Assembly (NCBI GenBank): GCA_030146875.1 | Contig: JASLAX010000196.1 | Location: forward strand, 1 to 34,008 | Length of the DNA stretch: 34,008 bases | Origin: Longimicrobiaceae bacterium | GTDB lineage: Bacteria; Gemmatimonadota; Gemmatimonadetes; Longimicrobiales; Longimicrobiaceae | Reading direction: 5' to 3' | In this document: positions 24,899 to 32,793 of the stretch, in pieces | Layout of the letters: every line of letters begins with the position of its first letter | How positions within the stretch are numbered: the first letter of the stretch is position 1 | Translations under genes and position numbers: made by a program | The notes under the pieces: model-generated | Told to the model about the DNA's origin: nothing | The model's input: only the letters and a program-made list of their open reading frames with translations | The model's database searches: none

Positions 24899-24990
24899 GA
24901 TCGCGGCGACGGCGCGAGCTCCGCCCGCCGTGCCGTTGGCAACAACCACGTCTACCTTGAAGGTAGCCACCGGACGGATGCCGCGCCGCA

Positions 24991-25072
24991 CCCTTCGCGT
25001 CCTCCGCGCCTCCGCGTGAAACCCCGCCGTTGCAGTTCTCCGCGTCTCCACGCCCTCCGCGTCTCCGCGTGC
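24991..25072. repeat. CTCCGCGT-type short repeat tract
   Basis: The stretch consists of imperfect copies of an eight-base unit (CTCCGCGT, CTCCGCGC, CTCCACGC) in two blocks, 24991-25019 and 25036-25072, separated by a short AT-containing spacer. Read on the minus strand it gives HAEARR-like peptides. Comparable tracts are scattered between genes in many GC-rich bacterial genomes, so this is likely an interspersed element rather than a gene. Confidence 0.5.
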
Positions 25073-25097
25073 CACCTCGTCACCCCCCGGCCGATCG

Positions 25098-25898
25098 TCA
25101 CCCCGCGGACACGCGCAGCGCCACAGGTGAGGACGGATCGAGCGCGTAGAGGGCGTCGAGCAGGCGGACGCGGAGGGTTCCCGGCCCCTCGGCGCGCTCC
25201 GCCGCCCGCTCACCGGCCAGGCCGAAGAGGGCGAGAGCGTGCGTCGCGGCGTGGAGCGGGTCGTCCTCCACCGCCACGAAGGCGCCGGTGATGCCGGTCA
25301 GCGCGCACCCGAGCGCCGTCACCCGGGTCATCAGCGCATGCCCGTGGGCGACCGCGAGCGTCCTCTCCCCGTCCGTCACGCGGTCCACCTCTCCCGTCAC
25401 CGCGACGACGCAGCCCATCTCGCGGGCGAGAGCGCGCGCCGCGTCCACCGCCTCATCGGCGCCGCGGGTGCTGTCCACGCCCTTCGTTCCCCCCGCCTCG
25501 CCCGCCAGCGCCAGCACCTCGGAGGCGTTGCCGCGGATCACGGTGGGGCGCATCCGCGCCAGCTCGCCGGCGACGCGGGTGCGGTAGGGAGTGGCGCCGC
25601 ATCCCACCGGGTCCAGCACCCACGGGATGCCGCGGTCCACGGCGCGCCGCGCGGCCATCTCCATCGTCTCCACCCACGGCGGCGACAGCGTGCCGACGTT
25701 GACCGTGAGCGCGGACGAGATGGAGACGAAGTCCTCGACCTCCTCCCGCGCGTGCACCATCGCGGGCGAGGCGCCGATGGCGAGCAGCGCGTTCGCGGCC
25801 ACGTCCATGGCCACGTAGTTGGTGATGCAGTGGACGAGCGGAGCCCGTTGGCGCAGGCGGGCCAGGGCGCTCCAGGCATCGGGGATCTCGGCGGTCAC
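25098..25898 (-). CDS. thiM: Hydroxyethylthiazole kinase
   Basis: A 266-residue protein from GTG 25898, chosen because AAGGAGG lies 4 nt upstream; the frame extends further but without conserved sequence. Family motifs are complete: PLVHCITNYVAMDVAANALLA near the N-terminus (20-40), NVGTLS (67-72), WVLDPVGCGATPYR (93-106), IRGNASEV (121-128), and VTALGCALTGITGAF (193-207) with the catalytic Cys198. The enzyme phosphorylates hydroxyethylthiazole with ATP, salvaging the thiazole half of thiamine. No thiD or thiE is adjacent, and no canonical TPP riboswitch was found upstream, although a structured element occurs there. It is separate from the lanthipeptide operon that ends 220 nt upstream on the same strand. 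Confidence 0.95.
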   Translation of the reverse strand: MTAEIPDAWSALARLRQRAPLVHCITNYVAMDVAANALLAIGASPAMVHAREEVEDFVSISSALTVNVGTLSPPWVETMEMAARRAVDRGIPWVLDPVGCGATPYRTRVAGELARMRPTVIRGNASEVLALAGEAGGTKGVDSTRGADEAVDAARALAREMGCVVAVTGEVDRVTDGERTLAVAHGHALMTRVTALGCALTGITGAFVAVEDDPLHAATHALALFGLAGERAAERAEGPGTLRVRLLDALYALDPSSPVALRVSAG

Positions 25899-25978
25899 AG
25901 CCCCTCCTTCGCGGTGTCGGGTGCGGAAGGAATCGGCGCGCGAACGGCGCCGGGCGCAACCCCAGGTCCGGGGATCAC

Positions 25979-26041
25979 GGCGGACGCTGGCCCCACGGGA
26001 GGCCGCCGGCGGCATCGCTACCGAGCGGACCAGCGTCCGCC
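25979..26041 (-). promoter_or_regulatory. Long inverted repeat upstream of thiM
   Basis: GGCGGACGCTGG (25979-25990) and CCAGCGTCCGCC (26030-26041) form a perfect 12-bp stem enclosing 39 nt, which itself contains the palindrome GCCGCCGGCGGC. It lies about 80 nt before the thiM start and downstream of the transporter operon. It could be a leader RNA structure or a second terminator. It lacks the CUGAGA-type signature of a TPP riboswitch. Confidence 0.4.
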
Positions 26042-26064
26042 TCCATCTGCCGGGGGACGACGCG

Positions 26065-26094
26065 AGGGGGCGCACCCGCTCGGATGCGCCCCCT
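26065..26094 (-). terminator. Hairpin after the class II lanthipeptide operon
   Basis: AGGGGGCGCA (26065-26074) and TGCGCCCCCT (26085-26094) form a perfect 10-bp stem with a 10-nt loop, beginning 25 nt after the stop of the PCAT transporter gene. No T-run follows, but position and strength suit a terminator. Confidence 0.6.
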
Positions 26095-26118
26095 GATCGA
26101 TCCACGGCCGCCCCTCCC

Positions 26119-28398
26119 CTACCCCGCTCCGACCTCCGCAACCGCCGCGTGCCGCCCGTTCGCCGAGGGCTCCGCGCGCGCCGCCAGCACGGCGCCCAGG
26201 GCGTCCTCCCCCGCGTCCGCGTCCGCGGCGAGGTCCGGTTCCAGGTCCGGCCGCGACTGCTCCGTCCAGAGGCGGTGGTAGGCGCCGCGGGCGGCCAGAA
26301 GCTCGCGGTGGGTGCCCTCCTCCACCACGCGGCCCTCCTGCAGCACCACGATGCGGTCCGCGTGGACGACCGTGGCCAGCCGGTGCGCGATCAGCAGGAT
26401 GGTGCGCCCGCGGTCGCGCATCTCCTCCAGGTACTGCTGGATCCGCCGCTCCGCCGCCGTGTCCAGCGCCGAGGTGGCCTCGTCCAGCAGCAGCACGGCG
26501 GGGTCGCGGTACAGGGCGCGGGCCAGCGCGATCCGCTGGCGCTGGCCGCCGGAGAGCGAGACGCCGTTGTCGCCCACGGGCGCGTCGAACCCGCCGGGGA
26601 TGCGCTTCACGAAGTCCATGATGCCCAGCCGCTCGCACAGGTCCAGCACCCGCTCCATGTCCGGCTGGAACTCGCCCAGGGTGATGTTGCTCAGCACGCT
26701 CCCCGAGAACAGGTCCACCCGCTGCGGCACCACCCCCACCCGGCTGCGCAGCGACTCGGTGGAGACGTACGCCAGGTCGTGCTTCCCCAGGCGGATCCAA
26801 CCGCCGTCGATGGACTCCAGCTTGTGCAGCAGCGACACCAGCGTGCTCTTCCCCGACCCGCTCTCCCCCACGATGGCGGTGATCTTCCCGGCCGGCACCC
26901 GCAGCGACAGCTCGCGCAGCACCTCGGGGCCGGAGCCGTAGCGGAAGCGCACCCGGTCGAAGACCAGGTCCCCCGGCTCCGCGGGGAGCGTCACCGCGGC
27001 GGTGGGCTCCTCCTCGCGCGGCAGGTCCATGATCTCGTACAGCCGCTCGGCCGAGGAGAGCGCGTCGCGCAGGTCGCGGTTCGCGGAGATCAGCGAGGAG
27101 ATGGGGGCGGAGAGGTAGCCCAGCAGCGCGTACAGCGAGAGCAGCTCGCCCGGGGTGATGGCGCGCTCCAGCACCATGGCCCCGCCCGCCCACAGCAGCA
27201 TGACCACGCCTCCGCGCGAGAGCAGCTCCGAGGCCGCCGTGGAGCCGATCGTCGTGCGCTCCGCCCGGTCCAGCGAGCGGAGGAAGCGCACCAGCCGCGA
27301 CTCCGCCTGCGTGGACGCGTAGTCGTGCACCCCCAGGTGCCGCAGCGTGGCGATGCCGGAGACGGACTCCACCATCCACGACTGCAGCTCGGCCGCGTTC
27401 TCCAGCAGCCTGCGCTGGTTGGTGCGGTTCACCCGGTCCGTGAGCAGGTACACCAGGGCGTACAGGGGATAGAGGGCGCCGATCATCAGCGCCAGCTTCC
27501 ACGAGTACACGAACATCAGCGCGGTCGAGAACGCGACGATCAGCGCGTTCAGCAGGATGTTGAGCGAGAAGGTGCCGATCAGCGCGCGGATCTTCAGCGC
27601 GTCCGACACGCGCGCCACCACGTCGCCCACGCGGTGCCCGCCGAAGAAGCGGTGCGGCAGCCGCAGCACGTGCTCGTAGTAGGCCATGATCAGGTGGCCG
27701 TCCAGGTGGCGGCCCACGCGCATCAGGATCAGCCGCTGCCCCATCGTCAGCGCCACCTGCACCAGCACGATGGCCAGCATCGCCACGCCCAGAAGGTTCA
27801 GCAGGTTGCCGTTGCCGCTGGGGAAGACGTTGTCCACCACGCGCCGCACGAAGATGGCGGTGGAGAGGCCGAGCAGCGTGTACAGCGCCGCGCCCACGAA
27901 CGCCTGCACCAGCACCCGCGCGTGCCCCCGCGCCACGCCCCACACCCGCCGCACCGGCGAGACGGTCTGGTCGCCCTCGCGGAAGTCGGGGGCGGGCGCC
28001 AGCACGATCACCACCCCGCTCCACCAGGCGCGGAACTCCTCGTGGGTCAGGCGGTGGATCTCGCCGTCGCGCGGGTCCATCAGCGTGACGTGCCGGGCGG
28101 TGGATCGGTAGACGGCCACGAAGTGCGGCTGCCCCTCGCGCACCACGTGGGCGATGGAGGCGGCCGGGATCTCGCGGCTCGTCTCCGGCAGCATGCGCAG
28201 GCCCTTGGCCAGCAACCCCAGCGCCTGCGCGGCCTGGATCAGCCCCAGCGCGTTCGTCCCCGCCAGCGTGGTGCTGGAGAGGTACTGCGTGCGCGCCAGC
28301 GACAGCCGCAGCCCGTGGTGCCGGGCGATGGAGACCAGGCACGCCACGCCGCAGTCGTTGCTGCCGTGCTGCTTCACGCGCAGGGCCTTCAGCCTCAT
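26119..28398 (-). CDS. lanT: Peptidase-containing ABC transporter (C39-TMD-NBD, PCAT/LanT type)
   Basis: A 759-residue protein from ATG 28398 with all three PCAT parts. The N-terminal C39 peptidase carries oxyanion Q10, nucleophile C16 (SNDCGVACL), H92 (QPHFVAVY) and D108 (LMDPRDG). A six-helix transmembrane domain spans about 160-440. The nucleotide-binding domain has Walker A GESGSGKST (511-519), signature LSGGQRQR (615-622), Walker B AVLLLDEATSALD (634-646) and the H-loop AHRLATVVH. Such transporters cut the double-glycine leader and export the mature peptide using ATP. It is the last gene of the operon, after lanM and an HlyD adaptor that would extend the path across the periplasm. It may also export the peptide of the LanB operon, which has no transporter of its own here. 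Confidence 0.95.
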   Translation of the reverse strand: MRLKALRVKQHGSNDCGVACLVSIARHHGLRLSLARTQYLSSTTLAGTNALGLIQAAQALGLLAKGLRMLPETSREIPAASIAHVVREGQPHFVAVYRSTARHVTLMDPRDGEIHRLTHEEFRAWWSGVVIVLAPAPDFREGDQTVSPVRRVWGVARGHARVLVQAFVGAALYTLLGLSTAIFVRRVVDNVFPSGNGNLLNLLGVAMLAIVLVQVALTMGQRLILMRVGRHLDGHLIMAYYEHVLRLPHRFFGGHRVGDVVARVSDALKIRALIGTFSLNILLNALIVAFSTALMFVYSWKLALMIGALYPLYALVYLLTDRVNRTNQRRLLENAAELQSWMVESVSGIATLRHLGVHDYASTQAESRLVRFLRSLDRAERTTIGSTAASELLSRGGVVMLLWAGGAMVLERAITPGELLSLYALLGYLSAPISSLISANRDLRDALSSAERLYEIMDLPREEEPTAAVTLPAEPGDLVFDRVRFRYGSGPEVLRELSLRVPAGKITAIVGESGSGKSTLVSLLHKLESIDGGWIRLGKHDLAYVSTESLRSRVGVVPQRVDLFSGSVLSNITLGEFQPDMERVLDLCERLGIMDFVKRIPGGFDAPVGDNGVSLSGGQRQRIALARALYRDPAVLLLDEATSALDTAAERRIQQYLEEMRDRGRTILLIAHRLATVVHADRIVVLQEGRVVEEGTHRELLAARGAYHRLWTEQSRPDLEPDLAADADAGEDALGAVLAARAEPSANGRHAAVAEVGAG

Positions 28399-28432
28399 GC
28401 GGGGTCTCGCCGTGCAGGGGGTGAGGGGCGCC

Positions 28433-29581
28433 TCAGCGGCCCCGGGAGGGATCCAGCCAGTCCGAGGCGCGGTCGCTCAGGAGCTGCAGCAGGGAGCGGC
28501 GGGCCAGCACGAAGTGCGCGCGCACCGTCATCCCCTTGCGCAGGTGCCCCACCGCGCCGTTGGGGAGCGTGAGACGGTCGGTGCCCAGCGAGGCGCGCAC
28601 GCGGAAGAGCGGCATCTCGCCGACCTGCACGAAGTCGTCGGAGACGTCGATCACGCGGCCGCTCACGTATCCCCAGTCGGTGGAGCGGAAGGCGTCCACC
28701 TGCATGCGCACCGGCATCCCGGGGCGGATGGTGCCCACCTGCTGCGGGGTGACGTAGATCTCCGCCACCGCCGCGGAGTCGGGGGAGACCACGGCGAAGC
28801 GCTCGCCGCCCTGCAGCGTGCCGCCCTCGGGCACCCCCGTGAGCTGCTCCACGGTGCCGGAGACGGGCGCCACCAGCCGGTGCTCGCGGCCGGTGCGCTC
28901 GAGCTGCGCCACGCGCTGCGCCAGGTCGCGGCGGTCGATCTCGAGCTGCGCCAGCTCGCCCTGCCAGCGGGTGCGGAAGCGCTCGGTGGCGCTGCGGGCG
29001 GCGGCGCGCGCCTCGGAGAGCCGCGCGCGCGCCGCCTCCACCTCGGCGGGTGCCGCGAGCTGGCGGGCGAAGAGCGCCTCCGCGCGCCGCACGCTCTCGG
29101 CCTCGGCGGCCTCGCGCACGCCCACCTCGTCCAGCTCGGCGGCGAGCTGCGCCTGCTCGTTGCGGTAGCGCGCCGTGGACGGGCGCGCCGCGCGCGGGCC
29201 GGCGGCCAGCGCGGCCAGGTCGCCCGACCAGGCGTCCAGCGTCCGCAGGCGGAAGCGGGCGGCGTCCAGGTCGCCCGCGTTGCCGGCCCCGTCCAGCTCC
29301 GCCAGCGGCTCGCCGGCGCGCACGCGCTGGTTGTCGCGCACGTGGATGCGGGCCACCCGGCCGGTCATGGGCACGCGGATCTCGCGCTTGTCGGTCTCCG
29401 GGCGCACCAGCCCGCCCGCCTGCACGGCCACGGAGACGCGCACCAGGGGCAGGGCGACGAGCGCGGCGACCACCGCCAGCAGCAGCGTCAGGTACACGGG
29501 GCTGCGCCAGCGCGAGGGCTCGCCCAGGTACACGGCCAGGGTGTCGGTGCCCCGGGCGACGGTGACCAGCTCGCGCGGCAC
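28433..29581 (-). CDS. HlyD-family membrane fusion (adaptor) protein
   Basis: A 382-residue protein from GTG 29581, 4 nt after the lanM stop. One membrane helix near residues 27-47 (SPVYLTLLLAVVAALVALPL) anchors it in the inner membrane. A split biotinyl-lipoyl-like domain follows (DKREIRVPMTGRVARIHV and LVAPVSGTVEQLTGVPEGG), interrupted by a long Ala/Glu/Arg-rich coiled-coil hairpin (about 105-240). A beta-barrel region (GMPVRMQVDAF, GYVSGRVIDVS) comes next, with a C-terminal KGMTVRAHF strand typical of bacteriocin-export HlyD proteins. It would link the PCAT transporter encoded next to an outer-membrane channel, showing that the producer is a diderm cell. No TolC homologue is visible in the window. 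Confidence 0.92.
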   Translation of the reverse strand: MPRELVTVARGTDTLAVYLGEPSRWRSPVYLTLLLAVVAALVALPLVRVSVAVQAGGLVRPETDKREIRVPMTGRVARIHVRDNQRVRAGEPLAELDGAGNAGDLDAARFRLRTLDAWSGDLAALAAGPRAARPSTARYRNEQAQLAAELDEVGVREAAEAESVRRAEALFARQLAAPAEVEAARARLSEARAAARSATERFRTRWQGELAQLEIDRRDLAQRVAQLERTGREHRLVAPVSGTVEQLTGVPEGGTLQGGERFAVVSPDSAAVAEIYVTPQQVGTIRPGMPVRMQVDAFRSTDWGYVSGRVIDVSDDFVQVGEMPLFRVRASLGTDRLTLPNGAVGHLRKGMTVRAHFVLARRSLLQLLSDRASDWLDPSRGR

Positions 29582-29585
29582 CGCC

Positions 29586-32500
29586 CTACCGCTCTGCCGA
29601 CGCGGGCGCGGACGCCGCCCCGCGCCCCAGTCCCGGTGCCGCGACCACGTCCGGGCGCGCTCGCCGCAGCAGCGCCAGCCCGATCCCGGCCAGCCCCTCC
29701 ATCAGCCCCGGCCCCTCGAAGCCCAGCGGCGACCCGCACCGCCAGCGCCCCGCGGCCACCTCCTCCGCCACCTCCGCCGCCAGGGCGTCCAGCGCCGCCC
29801 CGGCGCCGTCGGGGAGCAGCGCGGGGACCAGGGAGAGCGCCTCCAGCGCCCCCAGGATCCCGCCGTCCAGCGCGTGGTGCGCGGGCCGCGGGGCGCGGAG
29901 GACGTCCGCCGCGGCCCAGCGCGCGGCCTCCGTCCACTCCGCGTCTCCCCCGCGCGCGGCCTCCGCCAGCGCGGGGAGCAGGTCGAGCGGGGCGGCGCCG
30001 CAGGCGCGGGCGTGCTCCAGCAGCTCCAGCCCGGGGCGGCGCAGCCCCTCGTCCCCCGTGGCGGCGGCGGCGCGGAGGAGCGCCCAGGCGACCCCGGCGT
30101 TCCCGTGCACGAAGGTCTGGCGCAGCTCGGCCGGGGCGGCGTCGGGCGCGTGCACCTCCAGGATCCGCTCCACCGCGGCGAGCGCCAGGGCGATGCGGCG
30201 CGCGCCGTCCTCCCCCCCGGTCCGCGCCAGCAGGCAGACCACGGCGCCCGCCAGCCCGTCGAACACGCCGGTCGAGGTCTCCTCCCGGATCCGCTCGGCG
30301 ATGCGGTCCACGACGCGGGTGCGCAGGGCGGCCAGCACGGGGTCCTGGTCCGCGGCGGCGTCCAGCGCCGGCAGCGTCCCGCCCAGCCCGCCGAACGCGC
30401 CCACCTCGCGCACCATCGTCCCCCCGTTCTCCAGCACGTCGCGCAGCGCGGCGTGCGCCCTGCGGCGGAGCGCGGCGTGGCGGTCCCGCCCGTCGACCGC
30501 GCGCAGCGCGTCCAGGAAGAGCAGGACGCCCGGGAGCCCGCTGTACAGGTCGTAGAGCGTGACGGCCACGTTGGCGTGCGTCGGCCTGCGCGCCACGGTG
30601 ATCCACGCCGCGCTGTCGCGGCCGTGCAGCGCCGTCTCCGCGAGCCGGTCGGCGATCGCCAGCGCCGCCTCCAGGAACGGCGGGTCCCCGGCCGGCGCGG
30701 AGACCGCGCCGAAGGGCGCCGGGCCGCCGTGGGCGGGCACGGCGACGAGCGGCGGCGCGCCGTCCTCCCCCGCCGTCGGCTCCACCAGCGTGCTCATGGC
30801 GCCGCGGACGGCGCGGAGCTGCCGGGCCAGGTCGCGCTCGTCCAGGCCGCGGACGCGCTCCACCACGCGGTAGTAGCCGCTCTCGCCGAAGAAGTCGGGG
30901 AGCTCGTGCCCCATGTCGCTCACCAGCGAGCGCGTGCCCACCACGCCGTAGAAGGCGGGCACGTCCGCGCGGTGCAGCGCCTCCTGCTCGTGGGGCGCCA
31001 CGCGGCGCAGGGCGGGGCGGTTGCGCGACTCCACCCACAGGCGGTCGAAGAATCGGTCGCGGTCCAGCCCGTCCTGCAGCACGTCGGGGTGGTAGCTCTC
31101 GCGCAGCAGCGCCACGTACTTCTGCGTGGGGCGCAGGATCACGCGCACCGGGCAGCCCACGAAGCCCCGGACCACGGCGGCGGGGCCGGAGGCGTCGCGC
31201 TCCGCGGCCAGCGCGCGGTAGACGGCGGCGAAGCCGCGCTCCAGCGCGTCGGCGTGGGCGGCCGGATCGGCCTCCGCGCCGTCCAGCGTGGGCAGGTTGT
31301 CCGCGCCGCTCACCACGGTGTCCACCCGCGCCGCGCGCACGTCGCCGTCGCCGCCCTCGCGGATGCGGATGCCGCCCCCGGGCACCGTCTCTCCGCCGCG
31401 GCCCGCGACGGCGCTGACGTCGAAGCCCTTCCCGCCCTCGCGCACCCAGATGCGCTGCGGGAGCATGGACACCTTCAGCACCGAGCCCTCCGTCCACCCG
31501 AACGGCGCCGGCGCGCGCCGCTGGACGCCCTCCGCGGCCCCCTCCCCCGCCACCCCCGTCAGCTCGTCCAGCGGCGGGTGGAAGAGCGTCTCCAGGTCCA
31601 CGATCACCGGGTGCTCCCCCGCCGCGATCAGGTTCTCCATGTGCATGTCGGTGCCGTCGAGCACGTGGAAGACGGCCAGGAGCCCGCCCAGGCGCTCGTA
31701 GAAGCGCTCCACGCCCCGGGCCGACGCGCAGGGCGCCGCCTCCACGAACTCCACCCACCCGTAGCCGTCGCGCTCCACGAACCCCGCCACGCGCATGGCC
31801 GGGCACGTGCCCGCCGCCTCCAGCCGCGCGAGCAGGGCCGCGAACGCCGCGTCCACCTTCAGGGAGCGCGGCTTGTAGACCACGCGCGCCCCCGAGTCGA
31901 AGCGCAGGATGGCCACGGAGAGCCCGTCGCAGTGGCGGTCGCCCACCCCAGCCTTCGCCTCCACCAGGCGTCCGAGGGAGCGTCCGCCCAGCACGCCGTC
32001 CTCGATCGCCGCGCGGTCGGCGGCGAGACGGCGGAGGAGGCCGGACGAGGCGCGCAGCCACTGGTCGCAGAGCGTCGCCGCCAGGCGCGCGGCCCCGGCG
32101 TACTCCGCCAGCAGCGCCGGGAGGCGCGCCGGGTCGCGGAAGAGCGCCACGAAGCCCGCCACCTGCTCCGCCGCGGTCGATCCGGAGAGCAGCCCCTGCA
32201 TCCGCGCCACGTTCACCTCCAGCGCCAGCAGCCGCCCGAACACCGCCGCCAGCTGGCCCAGCAGCGCGGGGACGAACAGGTCCGCCACCCGCGCCGCGTC
32301 GAACGGCGGCTCCCCCTCCGCCCCGGCCGCCGCGTCCCCCGCCGCGCGCGCAAGGCGGACGGCGGAGTCGCGCAGGAAGGGGAAGAGGACGGCGTAGAGG
32401 CCGAAGCTGCCCGTCACCGCCCGCTCCGCCTCGGCGTCGAGCGCGCCGCCCTCCAGCGCCTCCTCGATGCGCCGCGCCCAGGGCAGGCCCCCGGGCGCCA

Positions 32501-32762
32501 AGTCGCGGAGCGCCGCGGCCGGCGTGGCGACGAGGGCGCGGAACGCCTCCTCGTCCAGCCCCAGCGGCGCCAGCCGCTCCGCGAGCATCCCCGGCTCGCC
32601 GAAGGGCGCCTGCGCCGTCCACTCGCCCAGGCGCCACTCCGCCAGCGGGTCCGCCTCGGCGGACGGCGCGGAGCGCCCCGCCAGCAGGGCGGCGCGCTCG
32701 GCGAGCGTCAGGGCGGCGTAGGGGGCGGCGTCGGCGGGGGCCAGGCTCGGGGCGTCCATCAT
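29586..32762 (-). CDS. lanM: Class II lanthipeptide synthetase LanM with degenerate cyclase zinc site
   Basis: A 1058-residue protein from ATG 32762 (a second ATG follows at once). The N-terminal dehydratase (DUF4135) is intact, with VVYKPRSLKVD (294-304), DGTDMHMENLIA (369-380) and VDLETLFHP (388-396), so Ser/Thr phosphorylation and elimination should work. The LanC-like part keeps the GxxG repeats (YSGLPGVLLFL, FVHGNAGVAWALL, GLMEGLAGIGLALLR). The first zinc Cys may be C921 (ACGAAP). The second site, normally SLCHGDLGNLE, reads ALDGGILGALE, so Cys and His are D966 and G967. Two of three zinc ligands are therefore missing and thioether formation is doubtful. It sits between a reductase and an HlyD adaptor; the precursor is not in view. 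The zinc-site alignment is by eye. Confidence 0.93.
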   Translation of the reverse strand: MMDAPSLAPADAAPYAALTLAERAALLAGRSAPSAEADPLAEWRLGEWTAQAPFGEPGMLAERLAPLGLDEEAFRALVATPAAALRDLAPGGLPWARRIEEALEGGALDAEAERAVTGSFGLYAVLFPFLRDSAVRLARAAGDAAAGAEGEPPFDAARVADLFVPALLGQLAAVFGRLLALEVNVARMQGLLSGSTAAEQVAGFVALFRDPARLPALLAEYAGAARLAATLCDQWLRASSGLLRRLAADRAAIEDGVLGGRSLGRLVEAKAGVGDRHCDGLSVAILRFDSGARVVYKPRSLKVDAAFAALLARLEAAGTCPAMRVAGFVERDGYGWVEFVEAAPCASARGVERFYERLGGLLAVFHVLDGTDMHMENLIAAGEHPVIVDLETLFHPPLDELTGVAGEGAAEGVQRRAPAPFGWTEGSVLKVSMLPQRIWVREGGKGFDVSAVAGRGGETVPGGGIRIREGGDGDVRAARVDTVVSGADNLPTLDGAEADPAAHADALERGFAAVYRALAAERDASGPAAVVRGFVGCPVRVILRPTQKYVALLRESYHPDVLQDGLDRDRFFDRLWVESRNRPALRRVAPHEQEALHRADVPAFYGVVGTRSLVSDMGHELPDFFGESGYYRVVERVRGLDERDLARQLRAVRGAMSTLVEPTAGEDGAPPLVAVPAHGGPAPFGAVSAPAGDPPFLEAALAIADRLAETALHGRDSAAWITVARRPTHANVAVTLYDLYSGLPGVLLFLDALRAVDGRDRHAALRRRAHAALRDVLENGGTMVREVGAFGGLGGTLPALDAAADQDPVLAALRTRVVDRIAERIREETSTGVFDGLAGAVVCLLARTGGEDGARRIALALAAVERILEVHAPDAAPAELRQTFVHGNAGVAWALLRAAAATGDEGLRRPGLELLEHARACGAAPLDLLPALAEAARGGDAEWTEAARWAAADVLRAPRPAHHALDGGILGALEALSLVPALLPDGAGAALDALAAEVAEEVAAGRWRCGSPLGFEGPGLMEGLAGIGLALLRRARPDVVAAPGLGRGAASAPASAER

Positions 32763-32793
32763 GGTACCGCGGGGGTGGCGGGGGAGGGGCGAT

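Noticed and set aside
24991..25072. CRISPR array
   Set aside because: The units are only about 8 nt long, imperfect, and have no unique spacers of regular length.
25899..26118. TPP riboswitch before thiM
   Set aside because: No CUGAGA or ACCUGAUC-like conserved aptamer segments occur on the minus strand here.
25819..28572. Plus-strand frame of 917 codons opposite the PCAT gene
   Set aside because: No domain is recognisable and the opposite strand carries a complete C39-ABC transporter.
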